This document shows, one piece after another, positions 26,895-36,006 of a stretch of DNA of 64,000 bases; position 1 is the first letter of the stretch, and each line of letters opens with the position of its first letter. The notes below the pieces were generated by a model, which was not told the origin of the DNA, made no database searches, and saw only the letters and a list, made by a program, of their open reading frames with translations. This DNA is from Pontibacter rufus (GTDB lineage Bacteria; Bacteroidota; Bacteroidia; Cytophagales; Hymenobacteraceae): contig NZ_JADQDR010000009.1 of NCBI RefSeq assembly GCF_015694705.1, forward strand, positions 1 through 64,000, read 5' to 3'. The translations under genes were made by a program, and so were the position numbers.

Positions 26895-27737
26895 TTATGG
26901 AATCCAGGGGATGTTGCTGAAGTCAGGTTTTCTTTTCTCCAGGAAAGCGTTTCTTCCTTCTTTGGCTTCTTCGGTCATGTACGTCAGGCGGGTGGCTTCA
27001 CCGGCGAAAATCTGCTGGCCTACCATGCCATCGTCCGTAGCGTTGAAAGCGAATTTGAGCATTTTAATAGACGTGGGCGACTTAGCCAAAATTTCCTGTG
27101 CCCAGGCATAGGCAGTGTCTTCCAGCTCGTTGTGCGGCACCACGGCGTTTACCATGCCCATGTCGTAAGCTTCCTGGGCCGAGTAGTTCCTGCCTAAAAA
27201 GAAGATTTCGCGGGCGCGTTTCTGGCCTACCATTTTGGCAAGGTAAGCAGAGCCGTAACCGCCATCAAAGCTGGTTACGTCTGCATCGGTCTGCTTAAAA
27301 ATAGCATGCTCCTTGCTGGCCAGTGTCAGGTCGCAGACAACGTGCAGGCTGTGCCCGCCACCCACTGCCCAGCCCGGCACCACAGCAATCACTACTTTGG
27401 GCATAAAGCGCATGAGGCGCTGCACTTCCAGAATATTCAGGCGCGGCATTCCTTCTTCATCTACATAACCCTGGTGGCCGCGTGCATTCTGGTCGCCGCC
27501 GCTGCAGAAGGAGTACACGCCATCTTTGGAAGAAGGGCCCTCCGCTGAAAGCAGCACCACACCGGTAGAAGTATCTTCGCGCGCATCCAGAAAAGCCTCG
27601 AAAAGCTCTGCCACCGTTTTAGGCCGAAAGGCGTTGCGCACATCCGGGCGGTTAAAAGCAATGCGGGCCACACCACCTGCCTTTTTATAGGTTATATCCT
27701 GGTATTCCTTTACGGTTTTCCAATTTACGTTGCTCAT
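26895..27737 (-). CDS. menB: 1,4-dihydroxy-2-naphthoyl-CoA synthase
   Basis: Crotonase-fold enzyme of menaquinone synthesis that closes the second ring of o-succinylbenzoyl-CoA. 280 aa. Family marks: AFNRPDVRNAFRPKTV near 28-43, FCSGGDQNARG near 87-97 (CoA/oxyanion site), PGWAVGGGHSLH near 130, and the C-terminal EGRNAFLEKRKPDFS. The organism therefore respires with menaquinone, as expected for Bacteroidota. The other men genes are not nearby. A promoter-like TTTG and TAAATTGC pair with 20-bp spacing lies upstream on the minus strand. Confidence 0.96.
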   Translation of the reverse strand: MSNVNWKTVKEYQDITYKKAGGVARIAFNRPDVRNAFRPKTVAELFEAFLDAREDTSTGVVLLSAEGPSSKDGVYSFCSGGDQNARGHQGYVDEEGMPRLNILEVQRLMRFMPKVVIAVVPGWAVGGGHSLHVVCDLTLASKEHAIFKQTDADVTSFDGGYGSAYLAKMVGQKRAREIFFLGRNYSAQEAYDMGMVNAVVPHNELEDTAYAWAQEILAKSPTSIKMLKFAFNATDDGMVGQQIFAGEATRLTYMTEEAKEGRNAFLEKRKPDFSNIPWIP

Positions 27738-27964
27738 GTCTTGTTATTTGACGGCAATTTAACCTTTTCTATACTTTGCCTCAAATTGTTTTTGTGGGGA
27801 TGTGGTCGGGGGCGGTTTAGATAGGAGGTAATGTTTTGAAGCTTGCCGAAGGCGGGGAATTCCAGTATGAAGCGCCAAAGTTCAATTTACGAGAAATTGT
27901 TAAGCGGAGTACTGTCGCCTTGCTTTTGCCAAACGCATGTTAGTTTCTGATTATCTTCACATTC

Positions 27965-28432
27965 TCATGTTTGTTTAGCTGTCTGCAAAACAAATTGTCC
28001 AAAAATGTTTACTAAAAGCACAAATCTAACCATTGACAAAATAGTAAAATACCAAATGAAACCCGAGAAAAGCTTAATAAGGTCAAAACTATATGTCCGA
28101 ATAGAAATAGTATAATTTGGAAAGTCAATATATTTGTAAATCAAGATCAAACACACAGTAAACGTGAAAAAGAAAATTGAATTTTTAAAATTGCCGACAA
28201 GAACGTGAAGAAGAGTTTGGGACCTGTTTTTTGGGTTTTCTTTGAGGTATAAGTTTTTTGAAAAAGTTGAAGTTGCAATGATTGATAAACTTGTAATACT
28301 AAAACCTGCCGCAATAGATATGAATGTTACTATGTCGCTAAATGCTTTGTCACTTGGTTTAGCAAATATCATAACGATTGCAAAAGCTGCAACCGATAAG
28401 ATGTTGTTCAATGTGATGAGTTTTTTAAGCAT
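27965..28432 (-). CDS. Four-helix membrane protein of a two-gene accessory pair
   Basis: 155 aa with four hydrophobic segments (about 10-27, 35-55, 85-105 and 120-147) and short loops. No family is recognised. Its ATG overlaps the end of the 265-aa gene by 8 bp, so the two are made together. The pair is markedly more A/T-rich than the flanking menB and murA and has no octamers, which suggests transfer. A soluble sensor plus a small four-helix membrane effector is a recurring layout in phage defence; Kiwa, for example, has a four-helix KwaA. Similarity to Kiwa is architectural only and the gene order differs. Confidence 0.75.
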   Translation of the reverse strand: MLKKLITLNNILSVAAFAIVMIFAKPSDKAFSDIVTFISIAAGFSITSLSIIATSTFSKNLYLKENPKNRSQTLLHVLVGNFKNSIFFFTFTVCLILIYKYIDFPNYTISIRTYSFDLIKLFSGFIWYFTILSMVRFVLLVNIFGQFVLQTAKQT

Positions 28433-29222
28433 TTTGTAGAGTTGCTAGCAATTGTGAAAATACGTTTTCAGTATTAAAAATATCATTCTCGTCTACAATT
28501 GCTTTTAAAGGAATTCTCTTAGATAAGATTTCATTATTGAAGATTATTCCAAAATTCTCACTATCCCTACCTGTTATAACTAAGCTCTTGTATATTGTCT
28601 TGTTAGACAAAAGATTTTTTATTCTCAACAATATTTGTTCACCAACATTTTGATTGTTTGTAAATCGCATTATTAATGTCGCAATATTTGCTCCATAACC
28701 AAGTATTTCCTCCGACAGTTCTTTAGATAGGCTATTGGTTTGTGAAAACAAATTTGGTAAGGCTGAAAATTTAATTTCTTCTACTTTTTTAATTGAATTT
28801 ATAAAATCTTCTTCGCTATAAACATTTTTAATAATTACATTGGTAGTATCGAACCTATCTTTTAATATGTCCATGAAGAAAGTTTTTCTTTTGGAATTGC
28901 TTAACCATAGCATGCTATTGTTAAAATCAATCAATCCAAATTCTTGTTTGGGTTCGTATTGGTGTGGTTGCCTGGGATTTTCTTCAGATTGATGCGTTTC
29001 CGTATTTCTTACGTTCTCAGGCCGTGGGAAAGGATTGCCATATTGTATATAGAACCGTGCAAAATTGGTAATTTTAGACACAGTAATCGTATAGTTCGTC
29101 TGATTATTGTTTGTTTCGAATTCCTGATCGACATCGAAAATTTTATAGAATGTAGCCTCATCAAGCGGCTCTTCGTTCACTATGATTAAGTAACTTGAAA
29201 ATGTCAGATCTTTATATGGCAT
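28425..29222 (-). CDS. Unknown soluble protein of a two-gene accessory pair
   Basis: 265 aa, A/T-rich coding, no signal peptide or membrane helix. The N-terminal third is strand-rich, followed by a Pro/Glu/Gln-rich linker (about 72-95). The C-terminal half is helical (SALPNLFSQTNSLSKELSEEILGYGANIATLIMRF) and ends in LVITGRDSENFGIIFNNEIL. I do not recognise a domain. It is the first gene of a pair with a four-helix membrane protein (8 bp overlap). Low GC, isolation between core genes, and absence of octamers mark it as acquired. It may be the sensing or toxic half of a conflict module, but there is no direct evidence. Confidence 0.75.
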   Translation of the reverse strand: MPYKDLTFSSYLIIVNEEPLDEATFYKIFDVDQEFETNNNQTNYTITVSKITNFARFYIQYGNPFPRPENVRNTETHQSEENPRQPHQYEPKQEFGLIDFNNSMLWLSNSKRKTFFMDILKDRFDTTNVIIKNVYSEEDFINSIKKVEEIKFSALPNLFSQTNSLSKELSEEILGYGANIATLIMRFTNNQNVGEQILLRIKNLLSNKTIYKSLVITGRDSENFGIIFNNEILSKRIPLKAIVDENDIFNTENVFSQLLATLQNA

Positions 29223-29326
29223 AATATCTAGGTTGTGTCGGTGTTTGACTTGTAGCTAACACATGTAATATATTACACATAACTGGAGTTATCGGCACTA
29301 TATCCGTAGCAGTATTAGCATCTTCA

Positions 29327-29364
29327 ACTCAATGTATAGTTTCTGACTCAATATATAGCTTCTG
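29327..29364. repeat. Tandem 19-bp repeat
   Basis: ACTCAATGTATAGTTTCTG is followed immediately by ACTCAATATATAGCTTCTG (two mismatches). It sits upstream of the accessory gene pair, in its likely promoter region. Confidence 0.7.
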
Positions 29365-29398
29365 TAAGATAAATTTAATTTTTACTTTTAGCCCTAGA

Positions 29399-29441
29399 AG
29401 CAGAGCGGGCACCTGATTTCAGGTGCCCGCTCTGCTTTTTT
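29399..29441 (+). terminator. Strong terminator-type hairpin with T run on the plus strand
   Basis: 17-bp perfect stem (AGCAGAGCGGGCACCTG) with a 4-nt loop and TTTTTT, then a TTATACTT octamer (29440). It lies after murA (minus) but points plus, where no gene ends. It may act on both strands. Confidence 0.75.
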
Positions 29442-29489
29442 ATACTTGTATAGTCTTTCGTCTTAAGTCTAATGGCTTTTGTACAAAGT

Positions 29490-30794
29490 TTACAGCCTTC
29501 TGATCTGCGCGCCGATAGCATTCAGGCGACCATCGATGTTCTGGTAGCCTCGGTCGATTTGCTCTACGTTGTCGATGATGCTTTTGCCTTCGGCGGAAAG
29601 AGCGGCGATGAGCAGGGCCACACCGGCACGTATGTCCGGCGACGTCATGCGGATGCCGCGTAACGGAATCTGCTTGTCCTGCCCGATAACGGTGGCGCGG
29701 TGCGGATCGCAAAGTATAATCTGCGCGCCCATGTCGATTAGTTTATCCACGAAAAAGAGGCGGCTCTCAAACATTTTCTGGTGAATCAGTACGGTTCCTT
29801 TTGCTTGCGTGGCTACAACCAGTGCCACACTTAGCAGATCGGGTGTCAGGCCGGGCCAGGTATGGTCGGATACGTTGAGGATGCTGCCGTCGATGTACGT
29901 TTCGATTTCGTAATGATCCTGCTCCGGAATATAGATGTCATCGCCCCGGAACTCCATCTTAATGCCCAACTGCCGGAAGGTGTCCGGTATCAGGCCCAGT
30001 TCCGGGATATGGCAGTTTTTGATGGTGATTTCAGAGCCTGTCATAGCGGCCAGACCGATAAAAGAACCAATTTCGATCATGTCGGGCAGCATGCGGTGCT
30101 CGGTGCCGTGCAGTTGTGACACGCCTTCTATCATCAGCAGGTTAGATCCTACGCCACTGATTTTCGCGCCCATGCGGTTGAGCATCCGGCAAAGCTGCTG
30201 CACATAAGGCTCACAGGCGGCATTGTAGATCGTGGTCATACCCTCGGCCAGCACGGCAGCCATCAGGATGTTGGCGGTTCCGGTTACAGAAGCCTCATCC
30301 AGCAGCATATAAGCGCCTTTCAGCTTATCGGCGCGTACGTTAAAAAAGCTGTCCTGCGAGTCATAGCTGAAGGTGGCGCCTAACTTTTCGAAACCGATAA
30401 AATGCGTATCAAGGCGGCGGCGGCCGATTTTGTCTCCACCGGGTTTGGGCATTTTGGCCCGGCCGAAGCGGGCCAGCATCGGACCTACTATCATCACAGA
30501 GCCACGTATGGCCCGGCCCTGCTCTACGAATTGTTCGGTCTCCAGGTAATCCAGATCTACGTTGTCGGCCTGGAAAGTATAAGTATCCGGCGCGTTGCGC
30601 ACAACCGAAACGCCCATATGGCGGAGCAGCTCAATTAATTTATTTACGTCCCGGATGTCGGGAATATTGGAAATGGTAACGGGTTCGGAGGTGAGCAGCA
30701 CCGCGCAGAGAATTTGCAGGGCCTCGTTTTTTGCACCCTGTGGAATAATGTCGCCGCGCAGCCTGTTGCCGCCTGTTACTTCAAAAGAAGCCAT
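29490..30794 (-). CDS. murA: UDP-N-acetylglucosamine 1-carboxyvinyltransferase
   Basis: First committed step of peptidoglycan synthesis: adds enolpyruvate from PEP to UDP-GlcNAc; cytosolic. 434 aa. The N-terminus VTGGNRLRGDIIPQGAKNE carries the substrate-binding Lys/Asn pair, and SPDIRAGVALLIAAL is near the end. The loop residue that is Cys115 in E. coli is Asp here (D121 in PGGDKIGRR). Fosfomycin alkylates that Cys, so this enzyme should be insensitive. It forms an operon with the DUF4290 gene upstream (6 bp gap). Confidence 0.97.
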   Translation of the reverse strand: MASFEVTGGNRLRGDIIPQGAKNEALQILCAVLLTSEPVTISNIPDIRDVNKLIELLRHMGVSVVRNAPDTYTFQADNVDLDYLETEQFVEQGRAIRGSVMIVGPMLARFGRAKMPKPGGDKIGRRRLDTHFIGFEKLGATFSYDSQDSFFNVRADKLKGAYMLLDEASVTGTANILMAAVLAEGMTTIYNAACEPYVQQLCRMLNRMGAKISGVGSNLLMIEGVSQLHGTEHRMLPDMIEIGSFIGLAAMTGSEITIKNCHIPELGLIPDTFRQLGIKMEFRGDDIYIPEQDHYEIETYIDGSILNVSDHTWPGLTPDLLSVALVVATQAKGTVLIHQKMFESRLFFVDKLIDMGAQIILCDPHRATVIGQDKQIPLRGIRMTSPDIRAGVALLIAALSAEGKSIIDNVEQIDRGYQNIDGRLNAIGAQIRRL

Positions 30795-30800
30795 GTATGA

Positions 30801-31466
30801 TTACTTATTTCTGGAGTTGGAAGAGGATTTCGTATTGTTTTTGCGATTCCGGTTGTTATCGCGGTTTTGTGGCTGGTTACGCTGGTTCTGTTCCTGCTGC
30901 TGCGGTTTGCCGTTCGACTCAAACAGGTTGTTGCTTTCGATATACTTCAAGTCCATGTTCAGTTTGCCTTTGGAAATGGTGCGGATATCATCCAGTATGA
31001 GCTCGTCGGTAACGCTGTCTTTGTTGTAAGAGCGGTACAGCGTTTTCATCAGTTTGCCGAGCGAAATGATGGCATTTTCGCGCTCTTTTTCATCCTCCAG
31101 CTCTACGGCTTTTTGTATCAGCAACTCCACATTGGTGCCATAATGCTTAAAGCGTGGTGTAACCAAAGCATACGGCATGCGCTGCGGCTTGTCGTTCAGG
31201 TACTCCATGGCGTTGAGGGGATAAGGCGCATCCACATCCAGCGTAGAGCCGGACATCACGTAGAGGTGGTTCCAGAGTTTCTGCTGGTAATCTTGGGTAT
31301 CGCGGAGCTGCGGGTTTAGCTTGGCCATCAGGTTAATGAGCAACTGCGACAGGCGGGTGCGTTCGGCCCGGTCATCTACCTGGCTGATGTAATTTACCAG
31401 ATCCTGCACATTACGGCCATACTCGCGCAGCAGCAAATCCTGTTTAAAAGTGGTACTAGCTTCCAT
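30801..31466 (-). CDS. DUF4290 domain protein
   Basis: 221-aa protein. Residues 1-170 match the DUF4290 pattern (LREYGRNVQDLVNYI, QKLWNHLYVMSG, DEKERENAIISLGKLMK). The C-terminal 45 residues are a Gln/Asn/Arg-rich low-complexity tail (QQEQNQRNQPQNRDNN). The family is found directly upstream of murA across Bacteroidota, which suggests a role in wall synthesis or cell-cycle control, but its function is not known. The stop lies 6 bp before the murA start. There is no signal peptide. Confidence 0.9.
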   Translation of the reverse strand: MEASTTFKQDLLLREYGRNVQDLVNYISQVDDRAERTRLSQLLINLMAKLNPQLRDTQDYQQKLWNHLYVMSGSTLDVDAPYPLNAMEYLNDKPQRMPYALVTPRFKHYGTNVELLIQKAVELEDEKERENAIISLGKLMKTLYRSYNKDSVTDELILDDIRTISKGKLNMDLKYIESNNLFESNGKPQQQEQNQRNQPQNRDNNRNRKNNTKSSSNSRNK

Positions 31467-31472
31467 TTTTTC

Positions 31473-31611
31473 TAATTAAGAATTACGAATTTATAATTAC
31501 CAATTAAGAGTTATGAATGTCATGTAAACGAGCTTGGCTTTCAAATGCCTGTTAAGGCACTATATCACCTTCTCCAATCCGTAATCCGGAACTCTTAATT
31601 CGTAATTCAAT
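31473..31611. repeat. AATTACGAATTAAGA repeats between the helicase and DUF4290 genes
   Basis: Two blocks (31473-31516 and 31576-31611) of AATTAAGAATTACGAATT-like sequence in opposite orientation flank a unique 60 bp. They are the same family as 24781-24856. The second block overlaps the helicase stop codon. Confidence 0.7.
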
Positions 31612-33847
31612 TGTGTATGCGCAGTTTGGCAAAACTCAGGAGCAGTGTTTTTTCGCCTACTTCATCGAAGTTTATGATGGCTTTAACACTGTTGCCCTGC
31701 GTGTCCATTTTGGTAACTACGCCAAAACCAAACTTGGGGTGTTCTACCTTCATGCCTGCTGCCAGCGTAGAAGTATCGCTCGCTTTAAAATCAGCAGGCG
31801 CGGTGTAGTTAGCTGCTACCTGTTTGCGTGGCGGCGGTGTTATAAGGTTGCTCTTGCGCTGCAGCACCCGATCTACGACGCTGCCCCCTGCGCTTGCGGC
31901 CTCGCCATATTTAAAGTTAAGGTATTTCGGGTCGATTTCGTCCAGAAAGCGGCTCTTTTCGCAGGATCTTAAATTTCCCCACTGGTAACGGCTGGTGGCA
32001 TACGTTAAGTATAGTTTCTTCTCGGCACGGGTGATGGCTACGTAAAACAAGCGGCGCTCTTCCTCTAAATCAGCACGGGAGTTCAGCATCATCTGGCTCG
32101 GGAAAAGGTTCTCTTCCAGGCCTACAATAAACACGTTCTTAAACTCCAGTCCTTTGGCCGAGTGTATCGTCATCAGCGTTACAAACGCCCCATCGTCTGT
32201 AGCTTTGGTATCCGCGTCCGTAATCAGGGCAATGTCCTGCAGAAAAGCGGAAAGGCTTTTATCTTCCTTTTCCGGATCGTCCACATACTCCTTAATACCG
32301 TTCAGCAACTCCTGTATGTTCTCATAACGGGCAAGTCCCTCTACGGTTTTATCCTGGTACAAATCATCCACAATACCCGAGTGCTTGGCCACGTGTTTGG
32401 CCACTTCAAAAGCATCGGTATGTTCGGCAATACGGGCGAAGTCTTTGATGAGGATAGAAAAATTTTCGATGGCTGTGCCCACGCGGTTGCCCATAAACTG
32501 GCCGGCGTTCTGCACCACTTCCCACACGGTATGGTTGGTTTCTTCGGCAGTTACGAAAATTTTGGATTCCGTGGTGTCGCCAATGCCGCGCTTGGGATAG
32601 TTGATCACACGGCGCAGGGCCTGTTCATCGTTTGGGTTCACCGTCAGGCGCAGGTAGGCAATCAGATCCTTGATTTCCTTGCGCTGGTAAAATGACAAGC
32701 CACCGATAATCTTATACTTGATGTTCATGCGGCGCAGCGCCTCTTCCATGGCCCGCGATTGCGCGTTGGTGCGGTAAAGTATGGCGAAATCGTCGTAGGA
32801 GAAATGATTGTTCATCTTCTCCTCAAAAATAGAAGTCGCCACCAACTTGCCTTCTTCGTTGTCGGAATTGGCTTTGATCACTTCTATCAGCGGGCCCTGC
32901 TCGTTATCTGTAAAAACATCTTTACGCAGCTGCGCCTGGTTGTTTTTGATAACGGAGTTGGCCGCATGCACAATGTTTTTGGTAGAACGGTAATTCTGCT
33001 CCAGCTTAAATACCTGCAACTCCGGGTAATCACGCTCAAAGTTGAGGATGTTCTGGATATCAGCGCCCCGGAACGCATAAATGGACTGCGCATCGTCGCC
33101 TACCACCACAATATTACGGTTCTGGGCCGCTAGTTTGCGCGTAATCAGGTACTGCGAGTAGTTAGTGTCCTGGTACTCGTCTACCATCACAAACTTAAAG
33201 ATGTTCTGGTATTTGTTCAGCGCATCCGGATGATCTTTGAAGAGCACATTGGTATTAAACAGCAAATCATCAAAGTCCATAGCGCCAGCCCGGAAGCAGC
33301 GGCTCTGGTACATTTCATAGATTTTGCCGATTTTGGGGCGCATGGCTGCGTCATCATCCGCCTGGATCACCGGATCATTGAGGTACTGTTTTACGGAGAT
33401 CAGCTTGTTTTTAGCCGAGGAGATGCGGCCCAGTACCACATTGGGCTTGTACAGCTTGTCGTCCAGGTTCATCTCCTTCACAATGTTGCGGATCAGGGTC
33501 CTGGAGTCTTCGGTATCGTAAATAGTAAAGCTTCTTGGATAGCCTATTTTTTCTGCTTCGGCGCGCAGAATACGCGAGAACACCGAGTGGAAAGTACCCA
33601 TCCACACATTTTTTGCTTCGTTACCGATTACTTTGGTAATGCGGTTGCGCATTTCTTTGGCCGCCTTGTTCGTAAAGGTAAGGGCCAGTATGTTAAACGG
33701 ATCTACGCCCAGGCTTATCAGGTGGGCAATCCGGTAGGTGAGCACTCTTGTTTTGCCGGAGCCCGCGCCTGCAATAATCATGGCCGGCCCCTCGGTATGC
33801 AGCACAGCGGCGCGCTGCGACTCATTCAATAAACTTATATAATCCAT
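31607..33847 (-). CDS. UvrD/PcrA family ATP-dependent DNA helicase
   Basis: 746-aa superfamily 1A 3'-5' DNA helicase for repair and replication. Motifs: Q-motif LNESQRAAV; Walker A G27-A-G-S-G-K-T33; motif II VDEYQDTN; motif III VGDDAQSIYAFRGA; motif IV QNYRSTKNIV; motif V MTIHSAKGLEF; and VAITRAEKKLYLTYA. The C-terminal 50 residues form the PcrA-type Tudor-like tail (VEHPKFGFGVVTK) that contacts RNA polymerase in PcrA. It could be called pcrA or uvrD; I leave the symbol open. It is monocistronic. Confidence 0.95.
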   Translation of the reverse strand: MDYISLLNESQRAAVLHTEGPAMIIAGAGSGKTRVLTYRIAHLISLGVDPFNILALTFTNKAAKEMRNRITKVIGNEAKNVWMGTFHSVFSRILRAEAEKIGYPRSFTIYDTEDSRTLIRNIVKEMNLDDKLYKPNVVLGRISSAKNKLISVKQYLNDPVIQADDDAAMRPKIGKIYEMYQSRCFRAGAMDFDDLLFNTNVLFKDHPDALNKYQNIFKFVMVDEYQDTNYSQYLITRKLAAQNRNIVVVGDDAQSIYAFRGADIQNILNFERDYPELQVFKLEQNYRSTKNIVHAANSVIKNNQAQLRKDVFTDNEQGPLIEVIKANSDNEEGKLVATSIFEEKMNNHFSYDDFAILYRTNAQSRAMEEALRRMNIKYKIIGGLSFYQRKEIKDLIAYLRLTVNPNDEQALRRVINYPKRGIGDTTESKIFVTAEETNHTVWEVVQNAGQFMGNRVGTAIENFSILIKDFARIAEHTDAFEVAKHVAKHSGIVDDLYQDKTVEGLARYENIQELLNGIKEYVDDPEKEDKSLSAFLQDIALITDADTKATDDGAFVTLMTIHSAKGLEFKNVFIVGLEENLFPSQMMLNSRADLEEERRLFYVAITRAEKKLYLTYATSRYQWGNLRSCEKSRFLDEIDPKYLNFKYGEAASAGGSVVDRVLQRKSNLITPPPRKQVAANYTAPADFKASDTSTLAAGMKVEHPKFGFGVVTKMDTQGNSVKAIINFDEVGEKTLLLSFAKLRIHN

Positions 33848-34105
33848 TTCTTCTCTTCCGCGTGCGTCTTAAAATCTATGCAAGTTACAAATACAAATCC
33901 GTTTTTAGAATGGCATAGCTAATTTGGCGTTGTACATACTTTAAAGTATAAGTAGCCAGGGATACGGCATCCGCTTTATATTCTTTATTATCTAATGAAC
34001 AAGAACCAGGCACAAAGCGTTTAGGAGCGGGCCTACTAGTTTCGGGAAAAGCTTTCTGGTGCTATTTTTGATTTAGAACCTGATAACTGTAATTTTGAGC
34101 GGATA

Positions 34106-35797
34106 ATGAACAAGTTATACAAGATTGTGATACAACCAGCTATACATAAAACCCCCCGTTTTTCACAGAAACTGCTGCTGTTGCTTTTTCTGGTATTAGC
34201 CGCGCCGGCCGGTATGGCCCAGACGAAGAGCGCTGCCCCCAAAAAAAGCAAAACAACACAGGCCGTAAAGAAAACAGCTCCCAAAGCAGCCAAAATAACG
34301 GTAACCGCTAAGGCTTCCACACCAGTGCAGGCAGCACCGGCTGCCAGGCTAATATGGCGCAGCAACGGCGTGCAGCAGGCTTTGGCGCTTTATACGGCGC
34401 TTAAGTTTCCGGAAGCATACGCCGGATTTAAAGCAGCAGCCAGGCAGGGCGACAGCGATGCCTTATACTTTTTAGGGCGCATGCACCAGTACCGCCAGCT
34501 TAAGTACGAGGACGTGAAAATAGATACTTTGCAGGAGGTGCAGAACGCTGAAAAATATTTTGCCGCTAACCGTGATTCCGCCGCCTATTATTACAAGGCC
34601 GCTGTAGACAGCGGCAGCGTACTGGGCCATCTGGGGCTGGCGGAACTGATGACTTTGCGCACAGAGGATGATAAAACAGTGTTTCTGCAGCACATGCGCA
34701 CCGCCGCCATCGAAATCCGGGAGAAGGCCGTGGCGGGCGACGCTTTCTGCAACCGCATTCTGGGCAGCATGTATTATACCGGCTTTGGCGAAATGAAGGA
34801 CATGGGACTGGCGCTTAACTACCTGAACCGCGCGGCCCAAAAGAATGATGTGGTAGCTTATACTTACCTGGCCAACATGTACCTGGATGGGAAAGGTGTG
34901 CCACAGGACAAAGAAAAAGCTACTGCTTTGCTGAAAAAAGGCGCTGCCGCCGGGGACAGGGAAGCCCTTTATACCCTGGCGCTGCTGCATGAGGAGGGCA
35001 CACTGGGTGAGGTGAATATTCCGGAAGCCCGTAAATTATACCGCGCGGCGGTTTCCAAAGGCAGTGTAAGCGCCTATGAGCAGCTCCGCTATATTAACCA
35101 GACACCTGATCAGAAAGTAGTGATTGCCGCCATTAACCGCGACCCGGACATGCTGAAGCGTGCCATTGCGGCGGGTGGTGATGTGAATACGATGGCTGAG
35201 CCGGATGATTATGAAGCCAACCTGCATGGCCGCACGCCGCTGATGCACACCGTGTATATTCCGATGCTGTTGGAAGACTATGGCGTAACCTATCAGCCGG
35301 AGGTAAGGCTGACCACGGCCAGCCAGTTGCTGAAAAAAGGCGCAGATGTGAACGCACAGGATTTGGATGGCAAAACAGCCCTGCATTATGTGGTAAGCTG
35401 CTCCCGCATCCAAACAGAGTTTTTTGAGCAGGAACAGGTACAGTTGCTGGATACCCTTTTCCGGTATGGCGCAGACCCCAACCTGCAGGACAAGGAAGGC
35501 AATACGGCGCTGGCACAGGCCCTGCATGCCACCATCGGGCAGCATATCGGCATCCTGGAACTTCAGAAGCTGCTTGACTCGGGCGCTAACCCCAATATCC
35601 AGAATAACGAAGGTAAAACGCCACTCATGCTGGCCTGCGAGATTGACGCAAACTATGAAATTATACTTGCGTTGCTGCAATCCGGTACCGATGCCACCCT
35701 GAAAGACAGCAGCGGCAAAGCGGCCATCGACTATACTAAACACGAAAACGTGCGCAACATATTGCTGGCAGCCGGCTCACCGCAGCCGCAGCCGTAG
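34106..35797 (+). CDS. Secreted Sel1-repeat plus ankyrin-repeat protein
   Basis: 563 aa. A long basic N-region and hydrophobic core (LLLLLFLVLAAPAGMAQ) form a signal peptide, followed by a Lys/Ala/Thr-rich linker (about 42-75). Sel1-like helical repeats occupy about 85-325 (for example NRILGSMYYTGFGEMKD and YLANMYLDGKGVPQD). Ankyrin repeats run about 355-550 (DLDGKTALHYVV, DKEGNTALAQAL, NNEGKTPLMLAC, DSSGKAAIDYT). Both repeat types are protein-binding scaffolds; together and secreted, they suggest a periplasmic or surface interaction hub. No partner is adjacent. Three octamers lie inside the coding region. Confidence 0.88.
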   Translation: MNKLYKIVIQPAIHKTPRFSQKLLLLLFLVLAAPAGMAQTKSAAPKKSKTTQAVKKTAPKAAKITVTAKASTPVQAAPAARLIWRSNGVQQALALYTALKFPEAYAGFKAAARQGDSDALYFLGRMHQYRQLKYEDVKIDTLQEVQNAEKYFAANRDSAAYYYKAAVDSGSVLGHLGLAELMTLRTEDDKTVFLQHMRTAAIEIREKAVAGDAFCNRILGSMYYTGFGEMKDMGLALNYLNRAAQKNDVVAYTYLANMYLDGKGVPQDKEKATALLKKGAAAGDREALYTLALLHEEGTLGEVNIPEARKLYRAAVSKGSVSAYEQLRYINQTPDQKVVIAAINRDPDMLKRAIAAGGDVNTMAEPDDYEANLHGRTPLMHTVYIPMLLEDYGVTYQPEVRLTTASQLLKKGADVNAQDLDGKTALHYVVSCSRIQTEFFEQEQVQLLDTLFRYGADPNLQDKEGNTALAQALHATIGQHIGILELQKLLDSGANPNIQNNEGKTPLMLACEIDANYEIILALLQSGTDATLKDSSGKAAIDYTKHENVRNILLAAGSPQPQP

Positions 35798-35906
35798 TTT
35801 TTAGATGAAAGGCACAGGACAAAAGACCGGTATTGTGCTTATGGAGTTCAGGCAACTTGTATTATCCTGCATTAGCCGAGGTAGTGGTTTTAAACCTTTT
35901 TCCAGC

Positions 35907-35914
35907 TACTTTTG
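35907..35914 (+). promoter_or_regulatory. Candidate -7 box for the DUF3109 gene
   Basis: TACTTTTG, an exact TAnnTTTG match, lies 92 bp before the ATG in a stretch without other features. Confidence 0.35.
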
Positions 35915-36006
35915 TCTCTTTTTTACTTACAGGGTGATGGTATAAAGCAGTCCGTCATCTTTTTCATATGTCTTTTGTCTAAAAGTGCTCTTTTCTTAAT
36001 CGAATC

